From contig QKYT01000342.1 in assembly GCA_003550305.1 (NCBI GenBank), positions 27,630 to 56,519 of the forward strand: 28,890 bases of DNA, written 5' to 3'. Positions 28,126 through 28,890 of this stretch are shown here, in pieces. The stretch's first letter is position 1. Each line of letters opens with the position of its first letter. Both the position numbers and the translations under genes were made by a program. The notes under the pieces were generated by a model that had not been told where the DNA came from, made no database searches, and saw only the letters and a program-made list of their open reading frames with translations. The DNA is from Glomus cerebriforme (lineage: Eukaryota > Glomeromycota > Glomeromycetes > Glomerales > Glomeraceae).

Positions 28126-28560
28126 TCTCCAAAATTAATTTTATTTTTTAAACCATTTAATTTATTATATATTTTAAAATACCATTATTATTTTTCCAAT
28201 ATTTTAATTTCTCACAACATGGAATCCAAATCTTATTATAAGTATTTTGATATACTTTTTTCCTAAATTTATAAATTATATCCACTGATATTTTCCCATT
28301 TTTTATATTATTAATTTTCCCTATTAATTTTTTTGGTATTATTCCTTTGATTATATTTATAAAATTAAGTTCTCTATCATCATTAAGCAGCCAAAAGATC
28401 TTAGATCTGAATTAATATCCATTTCAACATTACCCATGTAATTTATTTTGTTAACATTAAGTGCTTCATTGACATTATAAATCAGATCATTTTTAATCTT
28501 ATTGATGAAATCATGCATTTCATATAATTTGTCTAAACATAATATATATGAATAAATGTT
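28126..28560 (-). pseudogene. LINE C-terminal coding remnant
   Basis: On the minus strand: LDKLYEMHDFINKIKNDLIY, NVNEALNVNKINYMGNVE and DINSDLRSF in one frame. After a one-base shift near 28390, WLLNDDRELNFINIIKG, IIPKKLIGKINNIKNGKI, SVDIIYKFRKKVYQNTYNKI and WIPCCEKLKYWKNN follow, to TAA near 28170. The ending IW-x2-C-C-E-K-x-K-x-W resembles the IWxxRCE tail at the C-terminus of LINE ORF2 proteins. Together with the 3' end repeat at 27783-27985 this makes a 5'-truncated LINE of a different lineage from the two at 17-25 kb. The 73-codon ORF at 28357-28578 covers only its first part. Confidence 0.5.
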
Positions 28561-28614
28561 TCTTTTTCTTGTGAACAACAGGGACTAAACTTGCGGTTGT
28601 ATTTATTTTAAAAT

Positions 28615-28770
28615 ATGTGTGACGTCACAACAAAAGTTGTAACGTTGTGACATTTTTCNTAATATTACAACACNGCCGTAATGTTACAACAATGTGTAAG
28701 ATATGGCAATGTTGTAAGTCATAAGCAAGTTACAACAACGTTGTAAGTTACAACATGTAATACAATATTG
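28615..28770. repeat. Palindrome-rich TTACAAC/GTTGTAA block
   Basis: GTTGTAA, TTACAAC or one-base variants occur about nine times in both orientations. GTCACAAC (28624-28631) and GTTGTGAC (28645-28652) are perfect inverted arms, and ACAACAACGTTGTAAG near 28732 contains a palindromic AACGTT core. A TGACGTCA palindrome, a CREB/ATF-type site, is at 28620-28627. N bases lie at 28659 and 28674. No protein coding sense. Confidence 0.65.
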
Positions 28771-28890
28771 ATGTCTAAAGTCTAAACACGAAAATTTTGA
28801 AGTTTAGTTATAAGTAATAATTCTTTTATTAAACAATAAGCTAAAAAAACAAAAATGTATATTATAATTCATTATTATTTTGTTTATATT
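28771..28890. other. End of window, AT-rich
   Basis: Nothing recognisable. Confidence 0.4.

Noticed and set aside
1..28890. tRNA, rRNA or other structured RNA genes
   Set aside because: No cloverleaf, A/B box pair or rRNA-like conserved stretch was seen by eye; a tRNAscan-SE/Infernal run would settle this.

Overview
The window is AT-rich eukaryotic DNA, most likely nuclear sequence of an arbuscular mycorrhizal fungus (Glomeromycotina, Rhizophagus-like). This rests on the mix of an F-box/leucine-rich-repeat type gene, a Crinkler-type effector gene with short GT-AG introns, decayed LINE retrotransposons with RNase H domains, a BTB remnant and long A/T-rich spacers. The assignment comes from family recognition by eye, not from a database search. 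Nine single N bases are present, mostly in sequence that looks multi-copy.

Only two genes look intact. One is an F-box protein on the minus strand (4104-5534). The other is a secreted, cysteine-rich, granulin-like protein with a Kex2-type processing site and a probable GPI-anchor tail on the plus strand (15952-16719). Everything else with coding character is broken.

Layout: 1-1137 spacer; 1138-2411 decayed F-box gene (+); 2412-2495 simple repeat; 4104-5534 intact F-box gene (-); 5903-6410 two repeat families; 6638-7151 3' exon remnant of a multi-copy protein family (+); 7650-8471 unidentified coding remnant, possibly two exons (-); 8743-10940 Crinkler-type effector pseudogene (-) with four exons, a Crinkler header, a PD-(D/E)XK-like region and a kinase domain; 12307-12697 unidentified remnant (+); 13376-14215 decayed lysine/glutamate-rich coiled-coil coding region (-) with an internal 145-bp repeat; 14387-14605 two tandem 116-bp repeats also found inverted at 5.9 kb; 14684-14900 a cluster of strong hairpins; 15952-16719 the granulin-like gene; about 17080-19660 a 5'-truncated LINE (-); about 19690-25620 a second LINE (-) with ORF1, endonuclease, reverse transcriptase and part of RNase H but no 3' end; 25925-26225 BTB/BACK remnant (+); 26789-28580 two LINE 3' ends and a LINE C-terminal coding remnant (-), plus a small ORF resembling a transposase helix-turn-helix; 28615-28770 a palindrome-rich block.

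The genes do not form a pathway or operon. The picture is of a fast-turning accessory compartment: expanded families (F-box, BTB, Crinkler) dying among LINEs and satellite-like repeats, with one well-kept secreted-protein gene. The items most worth a second look are the granulin-like cell-surface protein, the Crinkler gene structure and its pattern of lesions, the hairpin/satellite locus at 14.4-14.9 kb, and the decayed coiled-coil repeat gene beside it.
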